Counted from the first letter of the stretch, positions 15,364 to 24,202 are shown. The stretch: DNA of 31,884 nt from an uncultured Eubacteriales bacterium (GCA_900550065.1 URQR01000003.1:1-31884); one strand, 5' to 3'. Notes: a model not told the origin generated them from the sequence alone. Program-made: numbers and translations.

Positions 15364-16288
15364 CAAATCCTATCTTCTCATCAATAATATAGAGCGGGCG
15401 GTTTTTACACTCATCGTAAATACGCCCGATGTATTCGCCGATGATACCCAAAACGACGAGTACGACGCCGTTGAAAAACAGGCTGATTGCAACAATCGAC
15501 GCCCAGCCCTCTCCAAAGTCGCCGACGGTCAGCTTACGAATCACGACATAGAGCAGGTACAAAAAGCTTACGATGGAAATTGTATTGCCCAAATAGGCCG
15601 CGATACGCAGCGGCTTGTCCGAAAACGAGGTAACCGCGTCGGAAGCAAATTTAAGCATTTTTTTGAGCGGATACTTTGTCTCGCCCGCGAAGCGTTCCTC
15701 GCGCACATACTCGACGCTCGTCTGCTTAAAGCCGACCCAGCTCACGAGCCCACGGATGTAGCGGTTTTTTTCTTTAATTGTTTTCATTGCGTCGCACACC
15801 TTACGGTCAATCAGTCGGAAGTCGCCCGTATCGGTCGGGATGTCAATGTTCGTCAGAGACGACAAAAAGCGGTAGAACACCTTCGCCGTCACCTTTTTAA
15901 ACACGGTTTCCCCTTTACGCGCAAGGCGCTTGCCATATACGACGTCATAGCCTTCCTTCCACTTTTCAATCATCTGCAAGATGACCTCCGGTGGGTCCTG
16001 CAAATCCGCGTCGATGACGACCACGGCCTGTCCGCGTGCGTTGTCCATCCCTGCGCTGATCGCCGTCTGATGGCCGAAATTACGCGAAAAGTTGATGAGA
16101 CAGACGCGCTTATCTTTTTGTATAATCTGCTTTGCAAGCTGCTCCGTTTTGTCGCGGCTGCCGTCGTTGACAAAGACGAGCTCGTACGCCTCGCCTGTGC
16201 GCGCCATGACCTCTGTGAGCCGCTTGTAGGTTTCCTCTATGACGAGTTCTTCATTATAGAGCGGCACAATGATGCTGTATCGAATCAT
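15335..16288 (-). CDS. GT2 polyprenyl-phosphate glycosyltransferase (DPM1/GtrB-like)
   Basis: A 317-residue enzyme with a cytoplasmic GT-A domain: VPLYNEE (8-14), VFVNDGSRDKTEQL (38-51), the metal-binding DADLQDPPE (93-101), and GDFRLIDRKV (155-164). Two transmembrane helices follow (IVSFLYLLYVV; ISLFFNGVVLVVLGIIGEY) before a short tail. This is the layout of GtrB, CsbB and bacterial dolichol-phosphate-mannose synthase-like enzymes, which transfer a sugar from a nucleotide sugar to undecaprenyl phosphate. The product would serve as donor for the neighbouring GT-C protein. The sugar cannot be told from the sequence. Confidence 0.92.
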   Translation of the reverse strand: MIRYSIIVPLYNEELVIEETYKRLTEVMARTGEAYELVFVNDGSRDKTEQLAKQIIQKDKRVCLINFSRNFGHQTAISAGMDNARGQAVVVIDADLQDPPEVILQMIEKWKEGYDVVYGKRLARKGETVFKKVTAKVFYRFLSSLTNIDIPTDTGDFRLIDRKVCDAMKTIKEKNRYIRGLVSWVGFKQTSVEYVREERFAGETKYPLKKMLKFASDAVTSFSDKPLRIAAYLGNTISIVSFLYLLYVVIRKLTVGDFGEGWASIVAISLFFNGVVLVVLGIIGEYIGRIYDECKNRPLYIIDEKIGFDENNDAKRI

Positions 16289-16342
16289 TTTTCCTTCAAT
16301 CCTTTCTTCAAAAACGGGGCGTGAACCTCCATCTGCTTCTGG

Positions 16343-19300
16343 TTAAAATACCCAACTGTCAAACCATTTCAGGCCGTCAATATACGATGCGCTGACCTCC
16401 ATGCCCGATAAAACGGGATAGAACGAACAAAACGCCAATACGCAAATCAGCACGTACACACAGAGCAGCGCCGCCGTCGCGTTGTGCTTGACCGTTAGCC
16501 CACGGTACATGTAAACCGTGGTTTTGCTGCGGGAGAGCGCGTCACGCGCCACATAGCACAGCATCAGAATCAAAAACGGCACACAGGTAAAGTAGTGGTA
16601 AATAAACACGACTCTTGTAACGCCGACCCACGGCAAATACTGTGATAGATAGCCAATAACCAAAAACAGTGCGCTGTAGCTCTTATCTTTAAACAGCTTA
16701 TAGATACAGTAAACGAACGCGACAATGCCGAGCCACCAGATAAACGGATTGCCGAACGAAGCGATACTCATACGCGCCGCGCCCGCCGTTTCGCCCGAAT
16801 AGTACCAGATTGGACGCGCAATCACCGGCCACTCGTACCACGGCGACGCAAATGGATGGCTGTCCGTCAGGCGCGAATGGTACGAAAACATTGACGCCTG
16901 GTTGTCCCATATGCTCTTAAAGCCCTCCATGCCGGGCGCGCGCAGATACGGGATATACGACAATACATAAATCAGCGCTGGAACCAGCACGAAGAATACA
17001 AGGCACCACAAAATCGTATAAGTGCAGTATTTTTTACACGGTGCAACCGCGTCGCGCTGCTCTTTGGTTGCGCGCGGATTCCCCATTACTTTTTTGTATT
17101 CGTAAATCCGCCGTCCAAGGCTGATAAAGAACAGGACAGCAAGCCCGATTCCGGCGTAAACGCCGGTCCACTTCGACGCAATGCCGAGCCCCATGCACAG
17201 CCCGCTCAGACCGAGTGGCACGAGCGTCTTAGAAAACGGCGTGTCGTAAAAACTCTTTTGCGTGTAATCGTACATAAAGTAGTACATTAAAATGATGAAG
17301 AATGTGATATATACGTCAATTGTGGCGATACGCGTCTGCGCAAAATGCATAAAATCCGCCGCAAACAGGACAATCGCCATACACGCCACGGGTGTACTTT
17401 TGAACAGTTTCTTTGCAAACAGATAAATACACGGCAGCATCGCAATACCAAACAGCGTACCGACAATGCGCCAGCCGAACGGGTTCATCCCGAACAGCAG
17501 TATCCCGAGCGAAATCAGCACCTTCCCGAGCGGCGGGTGCGTGTTTTCGTATGGCGTGAGACCGTTTAGGAACTCGTACGCTGTGCGCGCGTGATAAATC
17601 TCGTCAAAGTAGGTGGAGTTTTTGTAGGAGAATTCCGCCGGGACAAGCGTTTGCTCGTCCATCAGGCTCGCTGTGCCGCGGTCTTCTCCGAGCGGCGTTA
17701 CAGACGCCGGCGTAAGAAGATTGCCTTCTGTATCCGTGAAGGCGATCTCCTGAATCGCTGTGTCGTAAACCGTTGTTTCAAGCTCGATATAATCAACTGT
17801 TTTTCCAATTGTATCCTTATGCCAGCAAAAGACCGAGCCGAGATTTTTTTCATAGGTTTGCACTTGCGTTCCTGCTGCTGTATGCTCGCCGACACGGAGC
17901 GTGACCGCGCGTTCCTCGTATGAGCCGGTAAACCACTCCATCTCCTGTACATATGTCCCTTCCGCGAACTCGACGCGGAAGCCGTCTCCGATTTGCATGC
18001 TGTCCCACTTTGTTTCCGGCGCAGCCATGTCGCCGAGGTTAAACAGTGCAACTACGGCATAGACGAGCGTGACCGCCGCCATGATGGCCGCGTCGACGCG
18101 TGTCAGCCGAGTTTTCGGCGCGGAGGCCATTAGATTGAATTCCCGTGCCGGACTTGTCTTTTTTTGTTGCTTTTTCGTTTTCGGCGCGGGCATAAACGCG
18201 GCCTCCTCTTTTTCGTGAAACAAAACGTAAACCATATACACAAACGCCGCGATGTTAATGAGGCAGACGATTGGCATATATGCGCCGTCCGGCGCGGCCG
18301 TCGTGTTGTACTGCAAGCTTTGGTGCAGCGTCATTGCCGTGTTTAACAGCTGTCCCGCGCTTAAAAGGCCAAACACGCCGAGGTAGCGTGTGTCTTTTTT
18401 ATACGGAAACGCCATGATAAGCAGGCACAGCGCAGGAAAAACGTAGCGCTCGTGCATTTTTGCCGCCATGGTAAACATCGCCATAATAATAAATGCTGCC
18501 AGTGCAAACAGGTTCGTTTTGCCTTTTTGCTTAAAGTACACATAGGCGCATACGGCAACGATACCGACAATAAAAATATTTGACCATACGCCGTACGGCA
18601 GAAACAGGAATTGAATGTCGAGGTCTTTCCAGTTGCCGCCTACGAGCGCAAAAAAGTTGTATGCATTCACAGATGCGTGCGGATAGGACGACAGCGTTTT
18701 GATATACTGCTCGATTACGGGCATAAAGTTGAAGCCTTTTGCAAACGGCAGAATGAGCACAAACAAAAGCCCAAGGCTAACGCCCGCTGCAATTGCAATT
18801 TGTTTCAGCGCTTTTTTCCAATCGCCCTCCCAAAACAGCATCCGGTACAGGTACAAAAGCAACATCGGCGTAAAGATGACCGTCTGCGGCTTAATTAGAA
18901 TACCGAGTGCAAAAAATACACATGCGGGCAGAAGCTTTTTTTCACAAATATAGTAGATATAGAGCACGACAAAGAGCGTGAACACGCTGTCGACCTGCCC
19001 CCATGCGGAGGAATTTAAAATAACCGCAGGGTTGATGAGGTATAATAGTGATAGACAAACCGCAAGCGTGTTGTTTGTCCGTTTTTGTAAAATATGATAG
19101 ATGAAATAGCCCGTAATTAGGTCACAGATAATTGCCGGGAGCTTAATCATCAGGGTAAATGCCGCCGATTCGTAAGCGATGCCGAACCACGACTTTACAG
19201 CCCCGAGCAGCCACAGCACATACATATAGCCGGGCGGGTAGTCCGTAAAGGCGTCCGTAAAGTAAAAGTTTTGCAGTCCGCCCTCGTAGGCCATGACCGA

Positions 19301-19513
19301 CCAGCTTTTAAAGCAGGAAATGTCCGTGCCGTACCCTTCGATGGACACGGCGACCACAATCCGTACAATAGCCGCCAGCAAAAGCGTCAGCACAGCCGGC
19401 GTCAGGTTTTTTTTCACTGAAAGCGGCTTTGCCAGCGCCGGCTTAACGGATGAGTAGTATACGAGTGCGAAAAGCAGGATATAGAGTGCGAGGCAGAGGT
19501 ATACAATAGCCAT
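16343..19513 (-). CDS. Double GT-C membrane glycosyltransferase (GT87-like domain fused to PMT domain)
   Basis: A 1056-residue polytopic membrane protein with two GT-C halves. The first, about residues 1-430, has many transmembrane segments and the periplasmic-side motif GYGTDISCFKSW (near 60-71) followed by TDYPPGY, as in GT87-like enzymes. A charged linker (KTKKQQKKTSP) comes next. The second half starts with a membrane segment near 475, then a soluble beta-rich insert of about 130 residues, then the protein O-mannosyltransferase signature YFDEIYHARTAYEFLNG with ENTHPPLGK near 635-660, and a PMT-type C-terminus (SRLTDSHPFASPWYEWPV). PMT enzymes use polyprenyl-phosphate sugars made by a GT2 partner, and one follows here. 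The start is the ATG at 19513, 9 bases after AGAAGGG; the ATG at 19522 abuts that site. Confidence 0.85.
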   Translation of the reverse strand: MAIVYLCLALYILLFALVYYSSVKPALAKPLSVKKNLTPAVLTLLLAAIVRIVVAVSIEGYGTDISCFKSWSVMAYEGGLQNFYFTDAFTDYPPGYMYVLWLLGAVKSWFGIAYESAAFTLMIKLPAIICDLITGYFIYHILQKRTNNTLAVCLSLLYLINPAVILNSSAWGQVDSVFTLFVVLYIYYICEKKLLPACVFFALGILIKPQTVIFTPMLLLYLYRMLFWEGDWKKALKQIAIAAGVSLGLLFVLILPFAKGFNFMPVIEQYIKTLSSYPHASVNAYNFFALVGGNWKDLDIQFLFLPYGVWSNIFIVGIVAVCAYVYFKQKGKTNLFALAAFIIMAMFTMAAKMHERYVFPALCLLIMAFPYKKDTRYLGVFGLLSAGQLLNTAMTLHQSLQYNTTAAPDGAYMPIVCLINIAAFVYMVYVLFHEKEEAAFMPAPKTKKQQKKTSPAREFNLMASAPKTRLTRVDAAIMAAVTLVYAVVALFNLGDMAAPETKWDSMQIGDGFRVEFAEGTYVQEMEWFTGSYEERAVTLRVGEHTAAGTQVQTYEKNLGSVFCWHKDTIGKTVDYIELETTVYDTAIQEIAFTDTEGNLLTPASVTPLGEDRGTASLMDEQTLVPAEFSYKNSTYFDEIYHARTAYEFLNGLTPYENTHPPLGKVLISLGILLFGMNPFGWRIVGTLFGIAMLPCIYLFAKKLFKSTPVACMAIVLFAADFMHFAQTRIATIDVYITFFIILMYYFMYDYTQKSFYDTPFSKTLVPLGLSGLCMGLGIASKWTGVYAGIGLAVLFFISLGRRIYEYKKVMGNPRATKEQRDAVAPCKKYCTYTILWCLVFFVLVPALIYVLSYIPYLRAPGMEGFKSIWDNQASMFSYHSRLTDSHPFASPWYEWPVIARPIWYYSGETAGAARMSIASFGNPFIWWLGIVAFVYCIYKLFKDKSYSALFLVIGYLSQYLPWVGVTRVVFIYHYFTCVPFLILMLCYVARDALSRSKTTVYMYRGLTVKHNATAALLCVYVLICVLAFCSFYPVLSGMEVSASYIDGLKWFDSWVF

Positions 19514-19563
19514 GTCAGACATCCCTTCTGTGTATCGGAGTGTAATTTCTTAATCTTTAATGA

Positions 19564-20076
19564 TTATTTCATGGTATGATACTTTTTAATCAGGCCCGTT
19601 TTTGATAGCGGAATCAAAACGAGGTAGGCTGCAACAATACCGAACGCCGCCTGCAATACATTACCCATAATTGCGCTCAAAAACGCAACTTCGGCGGAGC
19701 CGTAACGCAGCACTTCAAACGCAAGATAGCCGCCAATCATAATAACCGAGCCTGCCAGCATTCCCACGATTGTGCGAAAGCCCAGCGGCTTTTCTTTGCT
19801 TGCGATGAGCAGTACGCAAAGCGCCATCAGCGCCTTGATGATAAAGGTAGGCACAATAAAATCCGGATAGCCGGCGAACAAATCCGCCAGCGCGGAGCCG
19901 ACACCCGCCGCTAACACGCCAATCCAGCCGCCGGGCAGGAAGGCGCACAAAAATACAACCATATCACCCATATGTACATAACCCAAGCCGAGCGGAATTT
20001 TCGGAAGCGCAGTCATAATACAGCACAGCGCAGCCATCAGCGCTCCGGCAACGAGTTGTCTTGTAGTAGTTTTCAT
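19564..20076 (-). CDS. ECF transporter S component, probably for vitamin B6
   Basis: A 170-residue membrane protein with about five to six hydrophobic segments. It has the general features of energy-coupling factor substrate-binding subunits: a short basic start with TRQLVAGALMAALCCIMTALPKIPLG, then GYVHMGDMVVFLCAFLPGG and GVGSALADLFAGY, all common in S components. S components bind a vitamin and work with a shared EcfA/EcfA'/EcfT module, which is not in the window. The gene starts 54 bp after the pyridoxal kinase gene, so pyridoxine/pyridoxal is the likely substrate, by inference from context only. AAGGGGA lies 8 bases before the ATG. Confidence 0.8.
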   Translation of the reverse strand: MKTTTRQLVAGALMAALCCIMTALPKIPLGLGYVHMGDMVVFLCAFLPGGWIGVLAAGVGSALADLFAGYPDFIVPTFIIKALMALCVLLIASKEKPLGFRTIVGMLAGSVIMIGGYLAFEVLRYGSAEVAFLSAIMGNVLQAAFGIVAAYLVLIPLSKTGLIKKYHTMK

Positions 20077-20130
20077 TGGAATCGTCCCCTTTAAAAAAGA
20101 TGAAATATAATATATATATATAAAGCTCGC

Positions 20131-21000
20131 TTAGAGCAATTCGTAGCGGATTTCATCGGGCCATTTGCCGAGCGTATGCAAAACCTTTTCGAGCATGACG
20201 CCTTCGCGTGCGTCCGTGCTGTAGCCGAACGTTGTACGAATCGCCATAGAAACAAAAAGCACTGCGCGGTCGACCGCGACGGGCAGGCTGTCGCCCTCTA
20301 AGAGCGCACCGGTCAGCACACTCGTAAAAATATCGCCCGTGCCCGGGTACTCGGCCGGCACATAGTCGCACGACACCTTCCAAAAACGTCCGTCTACAGC
20401 GTTGTATGCCACGACACAGCTTTTTGTGTCCGCCATTGGCAGGCTCGTGATGACGGCGGTCTGCGGCCCCAGCTTTGAGAGCGCCAAAAGCCAGTCCTTT
20501 GCTTCCTGCGCGCTGTAGCTGTCCTTTAACTTTCTGCCGAGCAGAAACGAAGCCTCCGTAATATTGGGCGTAATTACCTGCGCGCGCCGGACCAGCCGCC
20601 GCATATGCGGCACGAAATCCGGCGTAAAGGTGGAGTAGAGCTTACCGTTGTCGGCAAATACCGGGTCGACAACCACAAGCGTATTTTCTGTTTGAAATGT
20701 ATCAATAAAAGATAGGATAATGTCAATTTGCCGCTGCGAACCCAAAAAGCCGGAATAGATGCAGTCAAACGAAATACCGAGCGACTTCCAATGTGCGGCG
20801 TAAGCGTCCATCGTGTCCGTCAGGTCGACAAACGTATAGCCGTCGAAGCCGCCCGTATGCGTCGACAAAACCGCGGTCGGGAGCGAGCAGACCTGCATCC
20901 CCATTGCAGAAAGGGTCGGTATAATAACGGACAGAGAGCAGCGCCCAAACCCGGATAAATCATGAATCGCGGCAATCCGCGGAATAATATTTGTTTTCAT
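20131..21000 (-). CDS. pdxY: Pyridoxal/pyridoxamine kinase (PdxY type)
   Basis: A 289-residue ribokinase-fold enzyme that phosphorylates pyridoxal, pyridoxamine or pyridoxine. Family features are IHDLSGFGRCSLSVIIPTLSAMG, the substrate loop TAVLSTHTGGFDGY, YSGFLGSQRQ, VVDPVFADNGKLY, ITPNITEASFLLG and the catalytic/anion-hole motif PGTGDIF near residue 228. No membrane segment is seen. GGAGGTG lies a few bases before the ATG. A likely promoter is upstream and the ECF S component gene follows, a salvage pair: uptake, then trapping by phosphorylation. Confidence 0.92.
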   Translation of the reverse strand: MKTNIIPRIAAIHDLSGFGRCSLSVIIPTLSAMGMQVCSLPTAVLSTHTGGFDGYTFVDLTDTMDAYAAHWKSLGISFDCIYSGFLGSQRQIDIILSFIDTFQTENTLVVVDPVFADNGKLYSTFTPDFVPHMRRLVRRAQVITPNITEASFLLGRKLKDSYSAQEAKDWLLALSKLGPQTAVITSLPMADTKSCVVAYNAVDGRFWKVSCDYVPAEYPGTGDIFTSVLTGALLEGDSLPVAVDRAVLFVSMAIRTTFGYSTDAREGVMLEKVLHTLGKWPDEIRYELL

Positions 21001-21427
21001 CTGGCACCTCCGGCAGATGTGGAAACCTGCGTAAATATATGAATTATTTTACTACAAATGCCTCTCCTATGCAAGGGAATTTTACGTTTTATGCAGTATG
21101 CGGGGAAATGGGAGCGGAAAAGCGAAAAAAGTTCGGCCAAAAAACAAAAAAGGGCTGGTAATGGGAGGCGTTTCGTTGTATAATATACGCAAAGACTATG
21201 TCTTTGCGCTTAGAAAAAGCTGCTGTCGGCGCACCGCGCCGCCTCCCGTAAAACGGGAACGCACCTTTTTCGGGCTTGTTCGTTAATTTATTGTATAATT
21301 ATAAGTAGGAGTTTTGTTTTTCCGCGGCGGGACAACGGGGCGGAACGGTTTGTCTGCTGAGTAATTATTATATACTATTATACTATGTCTAATTAAGTTT
21401 CCGGCTGGGCGTAAGGGGGCAAGACGG
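21001..21427. other. Divergent intergenic region between pdxY and cdaA
   Basis: 427 bp with regulatory sites but no convincing gene. It holds the pdxY promoter candidate on the left. In the middle is a TATAAT (21179-21184) followed at once by a perfect 9-bp inverted repeat, CGCAAAGAC/GTCTTTGCG (21188-21196, 21200-21208). A smaller hairpin CCCGT/ACGGG lies near 21246-21258. On the right is a possible cdaA promoter, TTGTCT (21350-21355) with TACTAT (21373-21378) 17 bp later. A 41-codon frame from 21161 was judged doubtful. Confidence 0.5.
21046..21074 (-). promoter_or_regulatory. Candidate promoter of pdxY and the genes after it
   Basis: On the minus strand TTGCAT (21074-21069), a 17-bp spacer and TAAAAT (21051-21046), 46 bp before the pdxY start. 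The -10 box is good and the -35 box weak. Confidence 0.4.
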
Positions 21428-22282
21428 ATGGTGCAGGAATTTTTATCAGAATTTATGGAGAACTTCGGGCGGTTTATGTCAACGGTCCGATTCGCCGACG
21501 TGATTGATATTGCGATTGTCGCGTTTATCATCTATCAAGCGTTCCGGCTTGTCCGCGAAACGCGCGCTGAACAGCTTATAAAGGGTATTTTGATTTTAAT
21601 CATTTTGCTTCAGCTCAGTTCTTGGCTCGGGTTTAATACAATGCAGTATATTCTTGAAAACACGATGCAGCTCGGTTTTTTTGCGCTGCTGATTATCTTC
21701 CAGCCGGAGCTGCGGCGCGGGCTGGAGCGTATGGGTCGCGGAACCGCCGGGCGGCTGCTGAGCTTTAACAATCGTGAAGAGGTTGTGGAAGGTACGGTTG
21801 ACGAGGTTGCGCGCGCGGTCGACAACCTCGCTAAAAATAAGGTCGGGGCGCTGATTTGTATGGAGCGGCTGACGAAGTTAGGCGACATCATTAAGACCGG
21901 GACGGAACTTAACTCCAGAATCAGCGCGGAGCTGCTGGTTAATATATTCGTACCGAACACGCCGCTGCACGACGGCGCGGTTGTGATTGGGTCGAACAAG
22001 ATTTTGGCTGCGGCGTGCTTTTTGCCGCTGACGCATAATAACGATTTGTCGAAGGAGCTCGGTACGCGCCACCGCGCGGCGATTGGTCTGTCGGAAAACT
22101 CCGACGCGGTTGTTATCGTCGTCAGCGAGGAAACGGGCAAAATATCAATTGCGCTCGACGGCGGGCTGACCCGTAATTTAACGGTCGAGACGCTCAAAAA
22201 GGCGCTGCTTAAAACGATGCAGGCCGACGCGAAAATCATTGATAAGGACAAGTTTACCTTCTGGAAGGGGGCGGCGAAATGA
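21428..22282 (+). CDS. cdaA: Diadenylate cyclase CdaA
   Basis: A 284-residue membrane enzyme that makes cyclic di-AMP from two ATP. Three N-terminal transmembrane helices (about 26-41, 50-68, 80-92) precede the DAC domain. Its motifs are intact: DGAVVIG with D182-G183-A184, and RHRAAIGLSE with R214-H215-R216. The gene is followed by cdaR with a 4-bp ATGA overlap, the standard CdaA regulator pair (YbbP-YbbR). In many Bacillota glmM comes third; here it does not. A GGGGG site lies about 10 bases before the ATG. Confidence 0.96.
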   Translation: MVQEFLSEFMENFGRFMSTVRFADVIDIAIVAFIIYQAFRLVRETRAEQLIKGILILIILLQLSSWLGFNTMQYILENTMQLGFFALLIIFQPELRRGLERMGRGTAGRLLSFNNREEVVEGTVDEVARAVDNLAKNKVGALICMERLTKLGDIIKTGTELNSRISAELLVNIFVPNTPLHDGAVVIGSNKILAAACFLPLTHNNDLSKELGTRHRAAIGLSENSDAVVIVVSEETGKISIALDGGLTRNLTVETLKKALLKTMQADAKIIDKDKFTFWKGAAK

Positions 22283-23529
22283 AGAAAGCGTTTGCAAGCG
22301 ACACCGCCTTTAAAATTTATTCCGTCCTGATTGCGATTTTACTATGGGCGTTTGTGGTGTATAACCAGAATCCGGAAAGCACAAAGATTGTTTCCGGAAT
22401 TAAAATATCGTATACAAATGCGGCGGAACTGGAAAGTCAGGGGCTGGTTATCCTGAAAAATGATTGGGAGCCGACGCTCGACATTACGATCAAGGGGAGG
22501 CGCCTTTCCATCGGCCGTGTGGACAGCAGTAATGTTTCGGCTTCCGTGACAGTACCCGAGATGCGTGCGGGCGAGTATGATGTGTCGATTAATGCGGCGC
22601 TGCAATTTGGCGATGTTTCTATTATCGACCAAAAACCCTACAGGACAAAGGTGGTTGTTGAACCGCTCAAAAGTATAGAGGTTCCGGTAGAGGTCAAGTA
22701 TTCGGGCAATCCGAAGGAGGCGGCCACGTCCGTGCAGGCGGACGTATCACCGCGGGCAATAGCCGTGTCGGGGCCTGCGTCTGTTGTTGACCGTGTGCAG
22801 TCGGCCGTAGTGACGCTGGACGTGTCCGATGCCGCTGACGGCGAAAACATTGTTCAGAAATATAAGCTGACGGCGAAGGACGGCAGCGACCTAACCGGGA
22901 ATGTGAACCTTCGCGTGAGTACGGACGCCGTTGCAATCGTTCCGGCGGTATACCATATCAAAGATGTAGCGGTCGAGGCGCAATTTAGCGGCACTCTGCC
23001 GGAGGGGTACGCAATTTCATCCCATATCGTATCGCCTGTATCGGTGCGTCTGGGCAGCAAAGACGACGCGGTGCAGCGTATCGACAAGGTGCTGACGGAA
23101 CCGGTGGACGTTTCTGCGCTGACCGGGAACGGTACGGTCCGTGCAAAGCTTATCATCCCCGAGGGAATTACGAACATTTACTCCGTGACGGAGGTAGAGA
23201 TTGCAGTCGAGGTCGAGCAGATCGTAACCAAAACGGTATCGATAGAGAACGTAACGTTTCAAAATGCGGAAAGTGCGAAACAGTACGCGGCCTCCGGGCT
23301 GCCGGTGAGTATGACGTTTCGCGGGCCAAAGAGTACGCTGGACACGTTTGCACCGTCTGCGCGTGTGGACGTAGCTGGTGTTGCGGAAGGGACGCATACA
23401 CTGCCGCTGCGCTTTGAACTGCCTGAGGGCGTGTCACTCATTGGGGAGGCGTTGGTGCAGGTGACGGTCGGCGCATCGTCTGGCCAGACAAGCCCGCCGC
23501 CGTCTCCGACCACAACGCCGCAGACGTAA
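22279..23529 (+). CDS. cdaR: CdaA regulatory protein CdaR (YbbR domains)
   Basis: A 416-residue protein with one N-terminal transmembrane anchor (about 10-28, KIYSVLIAILLWAFVVYNQ) and an extracytoplasmic part of four YbbR-type beta repeats (starting near 37, 130, 220 and 310). It ends in a Pro/Thr-rich tail (SPPPSPTTTPQ) that may reach into the wall. CdaR binds CdaA and modulates c-di-AMP synthesis. The ATG overlaps the cdaA stop by 4 bp, so the two are translated together. Confidence 0.92.
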   Translation: MKKAFASDTAFKIYSVLIAILLWAFVVYNQNPESTKIVSGIKISYTNAAELESQGLVILKNDWEPTLDITIKGRRLSIGRVDSSNVSASVTVPEMRAGEYDVSINAALQFGDVSIIDQKPYRTKVVVEPLKSIEVPVEVKYSGNPKEAATSVQADVSPRAIAVSGPASVVDRVQSAVVTLDVSDAADGENIVQKYKLTAKDGSDLTGNVNLRVSTDAVAIVPAVYHIKDVAVEAQFSGTLPEGYAISSHIVSPVSVRLGSKDDAVQRIDKVLTEPVDVSALTGNGTVRAKLIIPEGITNIYSVTEVEIAVEVEQIVTKTVSIENVTFQNAESAKQYAASGLPVSMTFRGPKSTLDTFAPSARVDVAGVAEGTHTLPLRFELPEGVSLIGEALVQVTVGASSGQTSPPPSPTTTPQT

Positions 23530-23678
23530 AATGTCATATGCAATTAATTCGTCTGTAACATTGGTGTAATATTTATATAGTATAATAACAATGTAGGATT
23601 GAATTCGGTATAAATTACTATACTGTTTGGAAAAAGATGTGTCATACCCGGAGGGGGTAAATCTAAAAGGAGGTTATT

Positions 23679-24155
23679 GTGAAGATGATGAGGAAAAAGA
23701 TTTTAACGTCGGTGTGTCTCGTGCTTGCTGTTTCAATGCTGAGTGCAGTTTGTGCGTTTGCTGCACCGTATTCGCTGTCGCCGTGGGCGACGGGCAACTC
23801 GAATTCGCTGATTTATATTAAGAAGCCTGCTTCTTTATCGGCGACAACTTCGGAGCGTACATATACGGTTACGGCGGCGGGCAGGACCGGCGTCGATGTA
23901 ACGATTTACAGAAGGAGCAACTATGACGGCAATTTCTATAAGGTATGGCAGGGCGGCTATTTGCTGACAGGCAAGATTGGCGCAAGCGGCCTTTACGTTG
24001 TTTCGATTGAACTGTTAGAGGGCGGCAACAAGATGCGCGTTTATGCAGAAAATTACGACGAGCGTCAAATTATTGATATTGACATCACGCGTCTGACGCA
24101 GAGCCAGCTCGATAGGATTAATGGGTATTCTGTCGGCGACATGTTTAGCTGGTAA
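23679..24155 (+). CDS. Small secreted protein of unknown function
   Basis: A 158-residue product I do not recognise. It has a clear signal peptide: basic start (KMMRKK), hydrophobic core (ILTSVCLVLAVSMLSAVC) and a likely cleavage after AFA, near residue 28. The mature part of about 130 residues is rich in beta-type segments (YTVTAAGRTGVDVTIYRR; YVVSIELLEGGNKMRVYAEN) and could be a single Ig-like domain. No lipobox or wall anchor is seen. The start is taken as the GTG at 23679, 5 bases after AAGGAGG; an ATG at 23685 is possible. It stands alone between cdaR and the yycH-like gene, with its own terminator at 24203-24245 and a TATAAT at 23581. Confidence 0.75.
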   Translation: MKMMRKKILTSVCLVLAVSMLSAVCAFAAPYSLSPWATGNSNSLIYIKKPASLSATTSERTYTVTAAGRTGVDVTIYRRSNYDGNFYKVWQGGYLLTGKIGASGLYVVSIELLEGGNKMRVYAENYDERQIIDIDITRLTQSQLDRINGYSVGDMFSW

Positions 24156-24202
24156 AATCTTTTGACACAGCATTTGATAAATCGGATGATATAGAATTTA
24201 AT

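Noticed and set aside
15185..16324. A 379-codon plus-strand frame opposite gtrA and the GT2 gene
   Set aside because: It is antisense to two well-recognised proteins and has no family motif or good ribosome site.
21001..21100. A riboswitch before pdxY
   Set aside because: The leader is short and holds no recognisable aptamer or terminator; only a promoter candidate is seen.
21161..21286. A possible 41-residue basic peptide in the pdxY-cdaA spacer
   Set aside because: The ribosome site is weak, a TATAAT and a perfect inverted repeat lie within the frame, and no family is recognised; regulatory DNA is the simpler reading.
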